Notes: generated by a model not told the origin, from the sequence alone. Shown: positions 17,632 through 26,219, counted from the stretch's first letter. The stretch: 64,000 nt of DNA from Pedobacter lusitanus (GCF_040026395.1 NZ_CP157278.1:248001-312000), one strand, 5' to 3'. Numbers and translations: made by a program.

Positions 17632-18102
17632 TTAAATATTGAGATAGAATGCGGTTTCGCGTTTGATCTCTTTTAAGACGAAACTGCTGCTTAAGGTAGA
17701 GATATTAGACAAAGAGGAAAGATGGGTAACCACAAAAGTATGGTAATCATCTACGTCATCAACCACAATTTTAAGTAAATAGTCTTGTCCGCCGGCAATA
17801 CATAGTACTTCCAGAACTTCTTTAAAACGAATAACCGCTTCTTCAAAATTCTTGAGGGTTTCAATGGATTGCTCTTTTAAGGTGACTGTGCACAATACAA
17901 GTAAATGTTTACCCAGTTTTTCGCGGTTTATCAGTGCTACATATTTCTCAATATATCCTTCGGTTTTTAATCTTTTGATACGTTCGTGAGTAGGGGAAAC
18001 ACTCAATCCGATTTGATGAGCGATATCTTTTGTGCTTAATGAAGAATCCTTTTGAAGGATATTTAATATGCGGGTATCCAGCTTATCTAATTTATCAATC
18101 AT
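17632..18102 (-). CDS. Lrp/AsnC family regulator, likely controller of hdc
   Basis: A 156-residue feast/famine regulator. The N-terminal winged helix (about 5-65) contains DTRILNILQKDSSLSTKDIAHQIGLSVSPTHERIKRLKTEGYI. The C-terminal RAM ligand domain holds CTVTLKEQSIETLKNFEEAVIRFKEVLEVLCIAGGQDYLLKIVVDD. Lrp-type proteins bind amino acids and often control the adjacent, divergent amino-acid enzyme gene. Here that neighbour is histidine decarboxylase at 18267, with a 164-base shared gap containing an inverted repeat around the hdc promoter. Histidine as co-effector is therefore a reasonable guess, not shown. Confidence 0.92.
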   Translation of the reverse strand: MIDKLDKLDTRILNILQKDSSLSTKDIAHQIGLSVSPTHERIKRLKTEGYIEKYVALINREKLGKHLLVLCTVTLKEQSIETLKNFEEAVIRFKEVLEVLCIAGGQDYLLKIVVDDVDDYHTFVVTHLSSLSNISTLSSSFVLKEIKRETAFYLNI

Positions 18103-18198
18103 TGTATTTTACTGAAATAGGATTCAGCAAGTGGCAAATATGAGGTTTTTTACTGTAAGAGTATGCTATAACAGTTGTTTTTCCTGAATTTAATATAA

Positions 18199-18232
18199 TT
18201 GAAGAAAATATTATGGTATGTGTATAATTTTG
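18199..18232 (+). promoter_or_regulatory. Promoter of histidine decarboxylase
   Basis: TTG at 18199-18201 and TAATTTTG at 18225-18232 (exact TAnnTTTG) with a 23-base spacer, slightly long. The ATG is at 18267. Confidence 0.5.
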
Positions 18233-18249
18233 AAGAATTAAATACCATA
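18212..18249. promoter_or_regulatory. Inverted repeat flanking the hdc -7 element, candidate Lrp operator
   Basis: Eight-base arms 18212-18219 (TATGGTAT) and 18242-18249 (ATACCATA) are perfect inverted copies whose centres are 30 bases apart, about three helical turns. They bracket the -7 element, as expected for a dimeric or octameric Lrp-type regulator. Confidence 0.5.
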
Positions 18250-18266
18250 TATAGACAGACCACCAA

Positions 18267-19409
18267 ATGAAAACACAATTGAACACTCAGGATAACGATC
18301 GTCTGAGTACTTATATGAAAATGGCTGAGGAGCGCTCAAAATACTTTATCGGATATCCTATCGCACAGGATTTCGATTATTCTGAACTATATCCGCTGCT
18401 TAGATTGCCATTGAATAATGTAGGAGATCCATGGGTAGAATCTACGTATGATTTAAACTCCCGTTCTCTGGAGCTGGAAGTATTGGAATTTTTTGCTGAA
18501 TTGTTCAACGCGCCCGCAAAAAACTGGTGGGGATATGTGACTAACGGTGGCTCGGAAGGAAACCTGTATGGTTTATATGTAGCAAGGGAATTATATCCGA
18601 ATGGAATTGTTTATTATTCTGAAGCTACTCACTATAGTGTACAAAAGAACATTCAGCTGCTGAATCTGCGCAGTATCGTTATCAGAACGCAGAAAAACGG
18701 AGAAATGGACTATGAAGATTTAAATGCAATGGTACAAATGCATCGTGATCAGCCTGTCATTATTCTTGCAAATATTGGTACAACCATGATGGAAGCTAAA
18801 GATGATTTGCAGCAGATTCAGCAGATTTTGCGCAAACAGGCAATCAAAAATCATTATATCCATTGTGATGCAGCTTTAGCTGGTACATACAGTGCTTTAC
18901 TAGACCTTAAACCAGGATTTGATTTTAATAATGGTACGGATAGTATGGCGATCAGCGGGCACAAATTTATTGGTTCACCTATTCCATGCGGACTGGTATT
19001 GGTTAAAAAGAATTACAAAGACAGAATAGGAAAGGCTATTCCATATATTGGTACGGTAGATACGACTATTACGGGTAGCCGTAACGGACACAGCCCGATT
19101 TTTATGTGGTATGCAATTAAAAAATTAGGTAAAGAAGGACTGAAGCAGCGTGCGCTGGAATGTCTGGAAATAGCTGCTTATACGGTTAAAAGTCTGAATG
19201 ATATTGGTGTTAAAGCATGGACTAATCCATCTGCTCTTACTGTCGTATTTCCTGCTCCTTCAATAGAACTGAGACAGAAATGGCAGATTGCTACGGAAGA
19301 TGGTAATAGTCACGTCATCTGTATGCCTGGAGTAAGTAAAGCACAAATCGATCATTTTGTGGCTGATTTAAAGGAAGATGTGGTTTTAAAAGCACCGGTT
19401 CTGGGTTAA
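18267..19409 (+). CDS. hdc: PLP-dependent histidine decarboxylase
   Basis: A 380-residue group II amino-acid decarboxylase that should convert histidine to histamine and CO2. The sequence follows the Morganella/Klebsiella enzyme along its length: IGYP near residue 30, WGYVTNGGSEGNLYG at 88-102, THYSVQK around H122, HCDAALAG with D201, and SGHKFIGSPIPCG with the PLP lysine K233. TITGSRNGHSP is a further signature. The length (378-380) is normal. Group II tyrosine, glutamate or DOPA decarboxylases are longer and lack these motifs; a related serine or histidine decarboxylase activity is the main alternative. It is monocistronic, ends at a strong terminator, and is divergent from an Lrp-type regulator. 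Confidence 0.88.
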   Translation: MKTQLNTQDNDRLSTYMKMAEERSKYFIGYPIAQDFDYSELYPLLRLPLNNVGDPWVESTYDLNSRSLELEVLEFFAELFNAPAKNWWGYVTNGGSEGNLYGLYVARELYPNGIVYYSEATHYSVQKNIQLLNLRSIVIRTQKNGEMDYEDLNAMVQMHRDQPVIILANIGTTMMEAKDDLQQIQQILRKQAIKNHYIHCDAALAGTYSALLDLKPGFDFNNGTDSMAISGHKFIGSPIPCGLVLVKKNYKDRIGKAIPYIGTVDTTITGSRNGHSPIFMWYAIKKLGKEGLKQRALECLEIAAYTVKSLNDIGVKAWTNPSALTVVFPAPSIELRQKWQIATEDGNSHVICMPGVSKAQIDHFVADLKEDVVLKAPVLG

Positions 19410-19432
19410 TACTTATTTTTGAGTTTATTTAT

Positions 19433-19469
19433 AACCGGCCTCCAGCAATGACTAGAGGCCGGTTTTTTT
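19433..19469 (+). terminator. Terminator of hdc
   Basis: A 10-bp perfect stem (19433-19442 with 19455-19464) is followed by a T run. It lies 24 bases after the hdc stop and may also stop the convergent Crp/Fnr transcript, though the T run favours the plus strand. Confidence 0.88.
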
Positions 19470-19484
19470 ATTAAACAGCTATGG

Positions 19485-20045
19485 TTAAGTTGTAAGGGGA
19501 CAAAGTATATCCGGGGTTACTCCAAGATAAGCAGCAATGTCTCTTTTGCAATTTTCATTCATCCGGGAAGGGAAGCGGCCGGAAAGTCTGACAAAACGTT
19601 TGCAGACATCTTCTTTCAGCTCTGTTGTCTGCTCAGACAGGTTATATTGCTGAACTTCTTTTAATCCGGCTTCTATCTGATAAAATGCAGGAAATAATCT
19701 GATTAATTGAGGAATTGCACTGTAAGCTAAACTGAATAAGGTGGAGTCTTCCAGCAGTTCAATATTTTCATCTGTTGGTGTCTGGCCGGGAAATCCGGAA
19801 TGGGCATGGATAATCTGGTCTGCGTGCCAGTACCATGTAGTGATTTGCTGTGGAGGGCTGTTCACATAAACTCTTGCTGAACCCTTAGCCATAAACCAGC
19901 AATTTGCAGGTATCTGACCGGCTTTTATTAATTGCTGGCCCTTTGCGCCATATTCTTTTACCAACACCGTATTCATATACGCTTTGAGCGCCTCGGAGAC
20001 GGGGTGATACTGGCTGAAAATGTTAAATAATCTTTCTTTTTCCAT
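19485..20045 (-). CDS. Crp/Fnr family regulator with atypical recognition helix
   Basis: A 186-residue protein. The N-terminal cyclic-nucleotide-binding-like barrel runs over about 20-110 (KEYGAKGQQLIKAGQIPANCWFMAKGSARVY). A dimerisation helix and the C-terminal HTH region follow (RFVRLSGRFPSRMNENCKRDIAAYLGVTP). Bacteroidota relatives usually continue as T-L-S-R-[IL]-R; here the last residues are DILCPLTT and then stop. Ser, Arg and Arg are thus replaced by Cys, Pro and Thr, each compatible with single-base changes, so DNA binding may be weakened. No frame disruption is needed to explain this. It is convergent with hdc; no obvious target lies adjacent. Confidence 0.85.
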   Translation of the reverse strand: MEKERLFNIFSQYHPVSEALKAYMNTVLVKEYGAKGQQLIKAGQIPANCWFMAKGSARVYVNSPPQQITTWYWHADQIIHAHSGFPGQTPTDENIELLEDSTLFSLAYSAIPQLIRLFPAFYQIEAGLKEVQQYNLSEQTTELKEDVCKRFVRLSGRFPSRMNENCKRDIAAYLGVTPDILCPLTT

Positions 20046-20178
20046 AGGTTTGATGTACGTGTCTGGTAAATATGGAGAGACGTTATGGTAACAATATAGT
20101 GATAATATTTCTTGAAAATTATTATCTTAAATTTTTTTGATAAAATATTGTATATTTTGGTTTAATCACAAAATATTG

Positions 20179-20901
20179 ATGTTCGTTTTGGTTGATATGG
20201 TTAGCCGGTTTAGTATTGGATTTGTACTTTTGTTTTTTGTAATCTTATATCAATTGGGAAATACCATTATATCAAATAGAAAAAAAATTCTGACATGGCT
20301 GTTAATGATTCTGTGTTCAGGATTTATTTTTTTGACTTTTATTGTGGCTCTGTTCCCACCTTCTGCATTGGACCTGAAAATTTCTGCTGCTGTACAGTCA
20401 ATTCAGAGTCCGGAACTGGATAGGGTAATGATATTGATCAGCTGGTTCGGTGCTTTTCCGGTTCCGATGTTTATGGGCTTGCTGATCGCAATTATCTTTT
20501 ATCTGTTCAAATTTCGCAGAGAAGCACTTTTTGTCGTGTTAACATTTGTTTCAGGAGCGATCAGCTCTATCATAAAAATCATAGTTAACCGGCCCAGGCC
20601 CACTGTAAATCTGGTTAGAATTGTAGAAGTGGCTAAACAACAGAGCTTCCCCAGTGGGCACATGCTTTTTTATACGATCTTCTTTGGTTTTTTACTGGTC
20701 TTAATGTGGAATTTTAAACAGCTTAATAGCTGGTTAAGAGCCGGAGTATCGGTTATATCGGCATTTCTCATCTTAACTATCCCTTTTTCAAGGATATATC
20801 TGGGGGCTCACTGGTTTACTGATGTATTGGGAGGATTTATACTGGGCCTGATCTGCCTTTATATTATTGGAGCATTCTATCTAAAGAAAAACAGGTTATA
20901 A
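20179..20901 (+). CDS. PAP2 family membrane phosphatase
   Basis: A 240-residue integral membrane protein with about six transmembrane helices. All three motifs of the PAP2 / acid phosphatase superfamily are present: KIIVNRPRP (K-x6-R-P), SFPSGHM (P-S-G-H) and SRIYLGAHWFTDVLGG (S-R-x5-H-x3-D). Members dephosphorylate phosphatidic acid, undecaprenyl pyrophosphate or related lipids; the exact one cannot be told. I start at ATG 20179; the frame is open to a TTG at 20137. It is convergent with the P-loop/GNAT gene (21-base gap). Confidence 0.9.
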   Translation: MFVLVDMVSRFSIGFVLLFFVILYQLGNTIISNRKKILTWLLMILCSGFIFLTFIVALFPPSALDLKISAAVQSIQSPELDRVMILISWFGAFPVPMFMGLLIAIIFYLFKFRREALFVVLTFVSGAISSIIKIIVNRPRPTVNLVRIVEVAKQQSFPSGHMLFYTIFFGFLLVLMWNFKQLNSWLRAGVSVISAFLILTIPFSRIYLGAHWFTDVLGGFILGLICLYIIGAFYLKKNRL

Positions 20902-20922
20902 TTAACAGCTACCGGCAGTATT

Positions 20923-21927
20923 TTACAGCTCTTTTTCTAAAAGCAACAGATGTTTGCACTGAATTCCATTTTCAAATATCGGCTCGGGATAGTTGTCTGT
21001 AAAGAAATTCTGAGTGGTTCCAATGAGTTCAAAGCCTTCTTTCTGGTAGAGCGCCAGCTGGCCGATGCTTGAGTTTCCTGTGGCAATTCTAAGTCTTTCA
21101 AAACCTTTATCTCTGGCAACAGCAGTAGCTTTTTTTAATAAATGTTTGCCTAAACCCATGTTCTGATATGCAGATCTGACGGCAATATTTTTGATCTCAA
21201 TGACTTTTTTATTGACTGGAAATAAAACAAAAACACCTAGAGTCTTAGTATTATAGATGGCTGTATAGATCTGATTATTATTTATATATGAATTTACAAT
21301 TTCTATTGAAGGATCTGCCAGAAGCAGTAAATCATAGAGATCCTGATCGGGTGTATACCTCACTTCAAAAGTCAGTTCCCGGTCAATTGACAGGCGCTCC
21401 ACTTTTTTAGTCATCAGTTCCAGACGCTCTGTAATTGAAGTGTCGCCTTCAATACGGATCAAAGGTGTCTGCAATTGATCCATCCAGCTGGTATGAAGTT
21501 CAAAACTTCTGCTCGGGAAGCCTGGCTGATCATAACCTGATGACCATTCGATAAATTCATGATACTTTCTTTTCCGGTATTCATCTGTTTTTAATAAATC
21601 TCCATACCGTTCTATTTCTCTTTCAATTAATCGCTTTATTCTGATAGCAGGAGGGATCCATAAAAAAACAACCAGATCAAATAAATGGAAAAATTGTTCA
21701 TCCCAGCTCAGGACCGGGCCTGATACAACAATGTTCTGATGCAGGTTGAAATCTGCAGTAAGTTTATGATTTCGTTCTTCGGGATTACGTTTCTGTTCAA
21801 AAGGCGGCTCGCTTTTTAGCCAGTAATAGTCATCGGAATCCAGATGATGAAATTCTGACTGTAAGGAAAAATGATGGGCTAAGGTGGTTGTGCCAGAGCC
21901 GGATGCTCCAAAAATCAGAATTTTCAT
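20923..21927 (-). CDS. Fusion of adenylate-kinase-like P-loop NTPase and GNAT acetyltransferase
   Basis: A 334-residue two-domain protein. Residues 1-180 form a P-loop kinase-like domain: MKILIFGASGSGTTTLAHHF, a strand and helix leading to HHLDSDDYYW, and a lid-like Arg-rich helix (IRIKRLIEREIERYG). The Walker A lysine is replaced by Thr (GASGSGTT), a variant I recall in one branch of adenylate-kinase-like proteins. Residues about 185-334 are a GNAT domain with the acetyl-CoA loop AVRSAYQNMGLGKHLLKKA and the end pattern LALYQKEGFELIG. Both halves are usually separate proteins. The reading frame is continuous across the junction with no internal stop. A coupled phosphorylation/acetylation of one substrate, such as an antibiotic or a nucleotide derivative, is possible but is speculation. 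Confidence 0.82.
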   Translation of the reverse strand: MKILIFGASGSGTTTLAHHFSLQSEFHHLDSDDYYWLKSEPPFEQKRNPEERNHKLTADFNLHQNIVVSGPVLSWDEQFFHLFDLVVFLWIPPAIRIKRLIEREIERYGDLLKTDEYRKRKYHEFIEWSSGYDQPGFPSRSFELHTSWMDQLQTPLIRIEGDTSITERLELMTKKVERLSIDRELTFEVRYTPDQDLYDLLLLADPSIEIVNSYINNNQIYTAIYNTKTLGVFVLFPVNKKVIEIKNIAVRSAYQNMGLGKHLLKKATAVARDKGFERLRIATGNSSIGQLALYQKEGFELIGTTQNFFTDNYPEPIFENGIQCKHLLLLEKEL

Positions 21928-21987
21928 GCTGTTATTTTTTGTTCTTTAGCACTGTAAAAATATAAAAGAATCCATTATTCTTATTAT

Positions 21988-22006
21988 TTACTAATATTAT
22001 TAGTAA
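21988..22006. promoter_or_regulatory. Inverted repeat overlapping the promoter of the 22065 gene
   Basis: Eight-base arms TTACTAAT (21988-21995) and ATTAGTAA (21999-22006) with a three-base centre. The right arm overlaps the -7 element TAATTTTG (22004-22011) of the plus-strand gene. It lies in the divergent gap to the P-loop/GNAT fusion, so one regulator could control both. Confidence 0.5.
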
Positions 22007-22064
22007 TTTTGTGGTACTATTATTTATCCATAAAACGGAGCTATCTGTTTTAAGAACTATTCAA

Positions 22065-22508
22065 ATGGCCAGACCTGATCGCAGACCATCAGAAATGATG
22101 TTGAATTACCAGTACGCTAAAAACAGTCCGGTAAGGGAAGTTGATAAACCGTATTTTCAATATCAGTACAGTGAGGTTACAGAACTGCTGAAACAGAAAA
22201 TCATGAATTTCATTATGCTGAATTCTAAATTACGGGAAAATATCAGCTCCAGACACCGTTTTATAGAAGTAACCCCTCAGGCAGTCATCTTCAATCTCAT
22301 TGAATTCAGTACTGTATACCGGAAGAGGTTTATTGACGATGATTTTGAAAATTATTGTGAAATGTTCATCGAGCTGATTAAACCGGTCATGATTTCTTTC
22401 TTAAAAGAAGTTCAGTTTTATGGTTTTGGATTTCATTATCATTTTCGTCTTCCGGGCAAATCATTTGATAAGATAAAAACAGAAATGATCGGCCATACGG
22501 AAGGTTGA
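22065..22508 (+). CDS. Hypothetical protein, unrecognised
   Basis: A 147-residue soluble protein that I do not recognise. I start at ATG 22065 (MARPDRRPSEMMLNYQY). The frame is open from a GTG at 22011, but that GTG is the last base triplet region of a good -7 element (TAATTTTG, 22004-22011), so transcription probably begins after it. The body looks helical and charged (EVTELLKQKIMNFIMLNSKLRENISSRHRF, then DFENYCEMFIELIKPVMISFLKEVQFYGFGF), with an unusual aromatic/His run YGFGFHYHF near the end. No signal peptide or membrane span. It is divergent from the P-loop/GNAT fusion, with an inverted repeat between them. Confidence 0.65.
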   Translation: MARPDRRPSEMMLNYQYAKNSPVREVDKPYFQYQYSEVTELLKQKIMNFIMLNSKLRENISSRHRFIEVTPQAVIFNLIEFSTVYRKRFIDDDFENYCEMFIELIKPVMISFLKEVQFYGFGFHYHFRLPGKSFDKIKTEMIGHTEG

Positions 22509-22558
22509 AAGTGCCGCTGAATTAGAAACGGCAATAATCTGGTCTGTGCTAAGCAGTA

Positions 22559-23425
22559 TTATTTAGCTGGTATGAGGAACTCTTTATAAGATAAGCCTCC
22601 AACTATACCCAGCCCATTTTGTACATTGCTGTGAATAATTACTTTCTCTGAAAATGGACTGTCTTCACTATCATCGGCTTTGGATACACTTTTCAGATAT
22701 TTGTAGCTCGTCTCTGTGAGTAAGGTAACTTCGATATACATTTTCTTTGGACCGGGATTAAAATCCGCAGTAAAGGAATAAAATATAGTTTCACCTGCGG
22801 GCTGTGCTTTCTCTGCAAACCAGGCTCTCTTCTCTGAATTACCACTTCCAAAAAGGTCAGTTGTATTTACCGGACGGATAAAAAATGGTGTTTTGATTAC
22901 TGTACCTGTTTTTTCTTTATCCTCGTATAGAACTCTGAAGCGATAATATTGCTTTTCCTTACTCAGGTTCTTAAGCAGAAAATTGAATTTTAGTTTATAG
23001 CTGTCACTGCTGGACTCAGTAACAGTCTGATTATTGATTTCTATTTTGGTTATATCAGGAATTACGTCACTGCCCTCAATCAGTTTGAAACCTGGCAGCG
23101 CAGTTGTTACTTTATATCTTTTATCTTTAAGAACCAGCGAATTACTTACATAATATGTTTTGCCGTCAATAATTTTAGGTTTTAATAACTCCTTGAAAGT
23201 ATCATTTTCATATAAAGTGGTTTCAGCATAATCAACTTCTTTAAAAGATTGTCCGCTCGACAGCCGGCCGGACAGGGAAAGACGAACTTTCAATGGACTA
23301 TTCTCATTCATCAGTACATTAAGAACCGGTCTGTCCATGTCTGCTGGCAGATTGATAGTGAGTTTTTTTTCACATGACGTGAATAGAAGAACAGCTAATA
23401 CTGGTACGAGATTAAGTGCTTTCAT
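22559..23425 (-). CDS. DUF4249 family outer-membrane-associated lipoprotein
   Basis: A 288-residue lipoprotein with signal and lipobox (MKALNLVPVLAVLLFTSCEK, Cys18). The rest is beta-rich with the pattern of DUF4249 proteins: DRPVLNVLMNENSPLKVRLSLSG, KRYKVTTALPGFKLIEGSDVIPDI, and a C-terminal GLGIVGGLSYKEFLIP. These proteins occur in Bacteroidota next to a TonB receptor, as here: the receptor gene ends 10 bases upstream. The pair probably acts in import of an unknown ligand, the lipoprotein being a partner analogous to SusD. The role is inferred from pairing only. Confidence 0.85.
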   Translation of the reverse strand: MKALNLVPVLAVLLFTSCEKKLTINLPADMDRPVLNVLMNENSPLKVRLSLSGRLSSGQSFKEVDYAETTLYENDTFKELLKPKIIDGKTYYVSNSLVLKDKRYKVTTALPGFKLIEGSDVIPDITKIEINNQTVTESSSDSYKLKFNFLLKNLSKEKQYYRFRVLYEDKEKTGTVIKTPFFIRPVNTTDLFGSGNSEKRAWFAEKAQPAGETIFYSFTADFNPGPKKMYIEVTLLTETSYKYLKSVSKADDSEDSPFSEKVIIHSNVQNGLGIVGGLSYKEFLIPAK

Positions 23426-23435
23426 GGTTTTGAGA

Positions 23436-25871
23436 TTAAAATTTAAGACTGTAAGATATACTTGGCATAATTGGCAGCAGACTATTTCCTGTCAGATTAG
23501 CTGTATTGCCCTTGTAATCTTTGATATTGAAATAAAATAAGTTCTGTCTGTTATAAACATTGTAGATACTGAAATTCCAGGTACGGACCTTTCCGCTTTT
23601 TTTGAGTTTTATAAAACTGACACCAAGATCTAATCTGTGTGTTGGCTGTATCCGGATATTATTTCTGGATTCTATGTATTCCAGTTTTTGATCAGCACGT
23701 TCATTTGGTTTATCCTGTTCCGGACTAACTCCTTCAAACTGTGTTGTTGGCATGGTAAAAGGGGAGGCACTCTGATAAACGAAAGTTGCCGAAAGCTCAA
23801 TACCGGGTTTTAATTTATAAACACCAACCAGGTTAAGTGTATTCCGCCGATCGTATTTATAAGGGAAAGTTTTTCCATTATTGATTTCCGGTAAGGTCCG
23901 GTTTGTCCAGGCAAGCGCATAACTTGCCCAGCCTGTTAAACGCCCGGTTTTTTTCTGAAGAAATAATTCCAGTCCATAGGCTTTACCTTTACCGGTAGTG
24001 ATTTTATTTTCCCAGTCATTATTTTCACTGGTCACTACATAATCAGCACCGTCTTTGTATTCAATGATATTATTCATCGTTTTATAATAGCCTTCGGCAG
24101 AGAACTCAAACTGATTATTGAAAACATTGCGGGACATTCCCAGTGCGAACTGACTGGATTGCTGCGGTAATACCTTACTGGTTGCGGGAACCCACAGATC
24201 TGTGGGCAGTGAAATAGAGTTACTGGCTAATAAATGCATGTATTGAGTCATCCTGGCATAGGATGCTTTTAATGCCCAGTCTCCAGGCAACAGATAGCGT
24301 GCACTGATACGGGGCTGTAAAGAAGTATAGAACTTACCTTGTACGTCAAATCCACTTGCATGCAAACCGATATTTGCTTTTAATTTATCCGTAATTGTCC
24401 AGTCATCTTCCGCATATAAATCCATCTCTCTGCCTCTGATTTTAGAACCGGTGTTTTCATTTTTTAAAATCTCATTATTAAAAGTCTGTTTAGAAAGACT
24501 GGTTCCGGGAGTGAAGGTGTGTATGGTATAAGAGGCTCCCATTTTTATGCTGTGTGCCGGTAGTGGCAGATAGTCAAAGTCAATTTTGGCCGTATAATCT
24601 GTAATGCCGGAGTTAATACTCAGTATATCATCTGAATTGATGCCGGCTTTGGAACCGAAAATGGAGGAGGTCATCGTCGTATTAAATTTATACTGCGAAG
24701 TAGTCAGGGTTGTATTTGCGAATAATTTATCCGAGAAAATGTGATTCCAGCGTACAGCTCCGGTGGTATTATGCCAGGCCAGACCAAAATCACCAAGGGC
24801 AGTAGAACCATCGCTTATACCTCCTTGTTTTACTTTGGTTCTAAGCTTATCCTGACCATTATAAAAGCTTAGATAAACCTGATCCTGATCAGAGAATTTA
24901 TGATGAATTTTAGCATTCAAATCATAGAAATAGAGCTTGAACTTTTCTACGTCAGGATTAGTAGCTTTTAGTATTGGTTCTGCATATAAATCATGATATG
25001 TCCGGCGGCCCGAAATGATAAAGGAAGTTTTATCTTTCCTGATGGGGCCTTCGATAGTTAACTGGGAGGCAAGTAAACCAACGGTAAACTGCCCTTGTAT
25101 CTTCTTCATATTACCATCATTCATCGATATATCAATTACTGAGGATAAACGGCCACCGTAACGTGCTGGAAATGCTCCTTTATAGAGATCAACATTTTTG
25201 ATTGCATAAGTATTAAAGGCAGAAAATATCCCCAGTAAATGTGACGGATTATAAAGAGGGGCTCCATCCAGTAAAATCAGATTCTGATCGGGAGAGCCTC
25301 CGCGAACCAGCACAGCACTTGTGCCTTCACTGCCTTGCTGTACGCCGGGAAGTGTTTGTAAGGCTTTAAATAAATCCGGTTCACCAAAAAATTTAGGGAG
25401 TGCCTGGATCTGACTGATGGGAAGATTAATTTTACCCATTTGTGAGGTCTGCTGAACGGGCTGATTACTGGTGCCTTTGATAATAACGGTGTTTAATTCG
25501 TTTTGCAGCGGCTTTAGCCGGAAAGCGACTGTACTCTTTAAGGACAGATTAATCAGGGTATCTATAGTTTGATAACCGATATAGGAAATTTGAAAGGTAG
25601 CAGTATCAGCAGGGATGGTAATGCTGAAATAACCGTAATTATTAGTTGTGGTACCAGTTTTTATACCTTTGGCAGTAATGCTCACCCCAATTAATGTTTC
25701 GCCGGTAGCCTGATCGGTTATTCTCCCGCTTAAGGTTTTGAGATCGTTTTTTTGTAGCGTAACAGGCTTTTGACTGGTCTGGGCTAAAAGAGTATCGTAT
25801 TTGAAATTGATCAGCAAAAAAAAGAAGAAAGGGGGTAGTCGCAGTAAGTTTTTAAAATCAGGCACGCTCAT
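23436..25871 (-). CDS. TonB-dependent receptor with carboxypeptidase-regulatory domain (DUF4249 partner)
   Basis: An 811-residue outer-membrane receptor. I take the ATG at 25871, since the longer frame begins with a GTG at 25901. A hydrophobic stretch LLRLPPFFFFLLINFKYDTLLAQ then serves as the signal peptide. A carboxypeptidase-regulatory-like domain follows (LSGRITDQATGETLIGVSITAKG). The plug carries FFGEPDLFKALQTLPGVQQGSEGTSAVLVRGGSPDQNLILLDG and PARYGGRLSSVIDI. The barrel ends in PSISYSLKF with a terminal Phe. Its last codons run 10 bases ahead of the DUF4249 lipoprotein gene, so the two are co-transcribed. The substrate is unknown. Confidence 0.9.
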   Translation of the reverse strand: MSVPDFKNLLRLPPFFFFLLINFKYDTLLAQTSQKPVTLQKNDLKTLSGRITDQATGETLIGVSITAKGIKTGTTTNNYGYFSITIPADTATFQISYIGYQTIDTLINLSLKSTVAFRLKPLQNELNTVIIKGTSNQPVQQTSQMGKINLPISQIQALPKFFGEPDLFKALQTLPGVQQGSEGTSAVLVRGGSPDQNLILLDGAPLYNPSHLLGIFSAFNTYAIKNVDLYKGAFPARYGGRLSSVIDISMNDGNMKKIQGQFTVGLLASQLTIEGPIRKDKTSFIISGRRTYHDLYAEPILKATNPDVEKFKLYFYDLNAKIHHKFSDQDQVYLSFYNGQDKLRTKVKQGGISDGSTALGDFGLAWHNTTGAVRWNHIFSDKLFANTTLTTSQYKFNTTMTSSIFGSKAGINSDDILSINSGITDYTAKIDFDYLPLPAHSIKMGASYTIHTFTPGTSLSKQTFNNEILKNENTGSKIRGREMDLYAEDDWTITDKLKANIGLHASGFDVQGKFYTSLQPRISARYLLPGDWALKASYARMTQYMHLLASNSISLPTDLWVPATSKVLPQQSSQFALGMSRNVFNNQFEFSAEGYYKTMNNIIEYKDGADYVVTSENNDWENKITTGKGKAYGLELFLQKKTGRLTGWASYALAWTNRTLPEINNGKTFPYKYDRRNTLNLVGVYKLKPGIELSATFVYQSASPFTMPTTQFEGVSPEQDKPNERADQKLEYIESRNNIRIQPTHRLDLGVSFIKLKKSGKVRTWNFSIYNVYNRQNLFYFNIKDYKGNTANLTGNSLLPIMPSISYSLKF

Positions 25872-26219
25872 ATATGATTTAAATTCATCGTTAAGACGCA
25901 CTTAAGCAGAATACCCCTATAAATGAAAAAATATTATTGAGATCACTGTAGCATTATGAGACTGGTTTCCGTTTTACTTTTTGATTGCATTTTTAACTAT
26001 TAATAACTCTCTACTATAAAATGAAGATATGTTTTCACTTACTTAGGTTTATACTCCTGTGTTGCAGGGGGAAATTAAGATCATAGCTTAAATTGTTTTT
26101 TGATTCCTGCGGTCATTCGCATCTCAAATAATTGCAATATTTAAAAAAACAGTTCATTTATCCTGTCGTTTTTTAAGTATTTAAAATTAAAATAGTATTT
26201 TGAGCAAAAAACGAAATTG
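25872..26219. other. 348-base intergenic region between two divergent envelope genes
   Basis: No gene is evident. Both flanking genes start here and diverge. Bases 26131-26141 (ATTGCAATATT) repeat 11 bases of the arsR operator. A weak -7-like TAGTATTTTG lies near 26193-26202 before the DUF3347 gene. Nothing else stands out. Confidence 0.6.
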
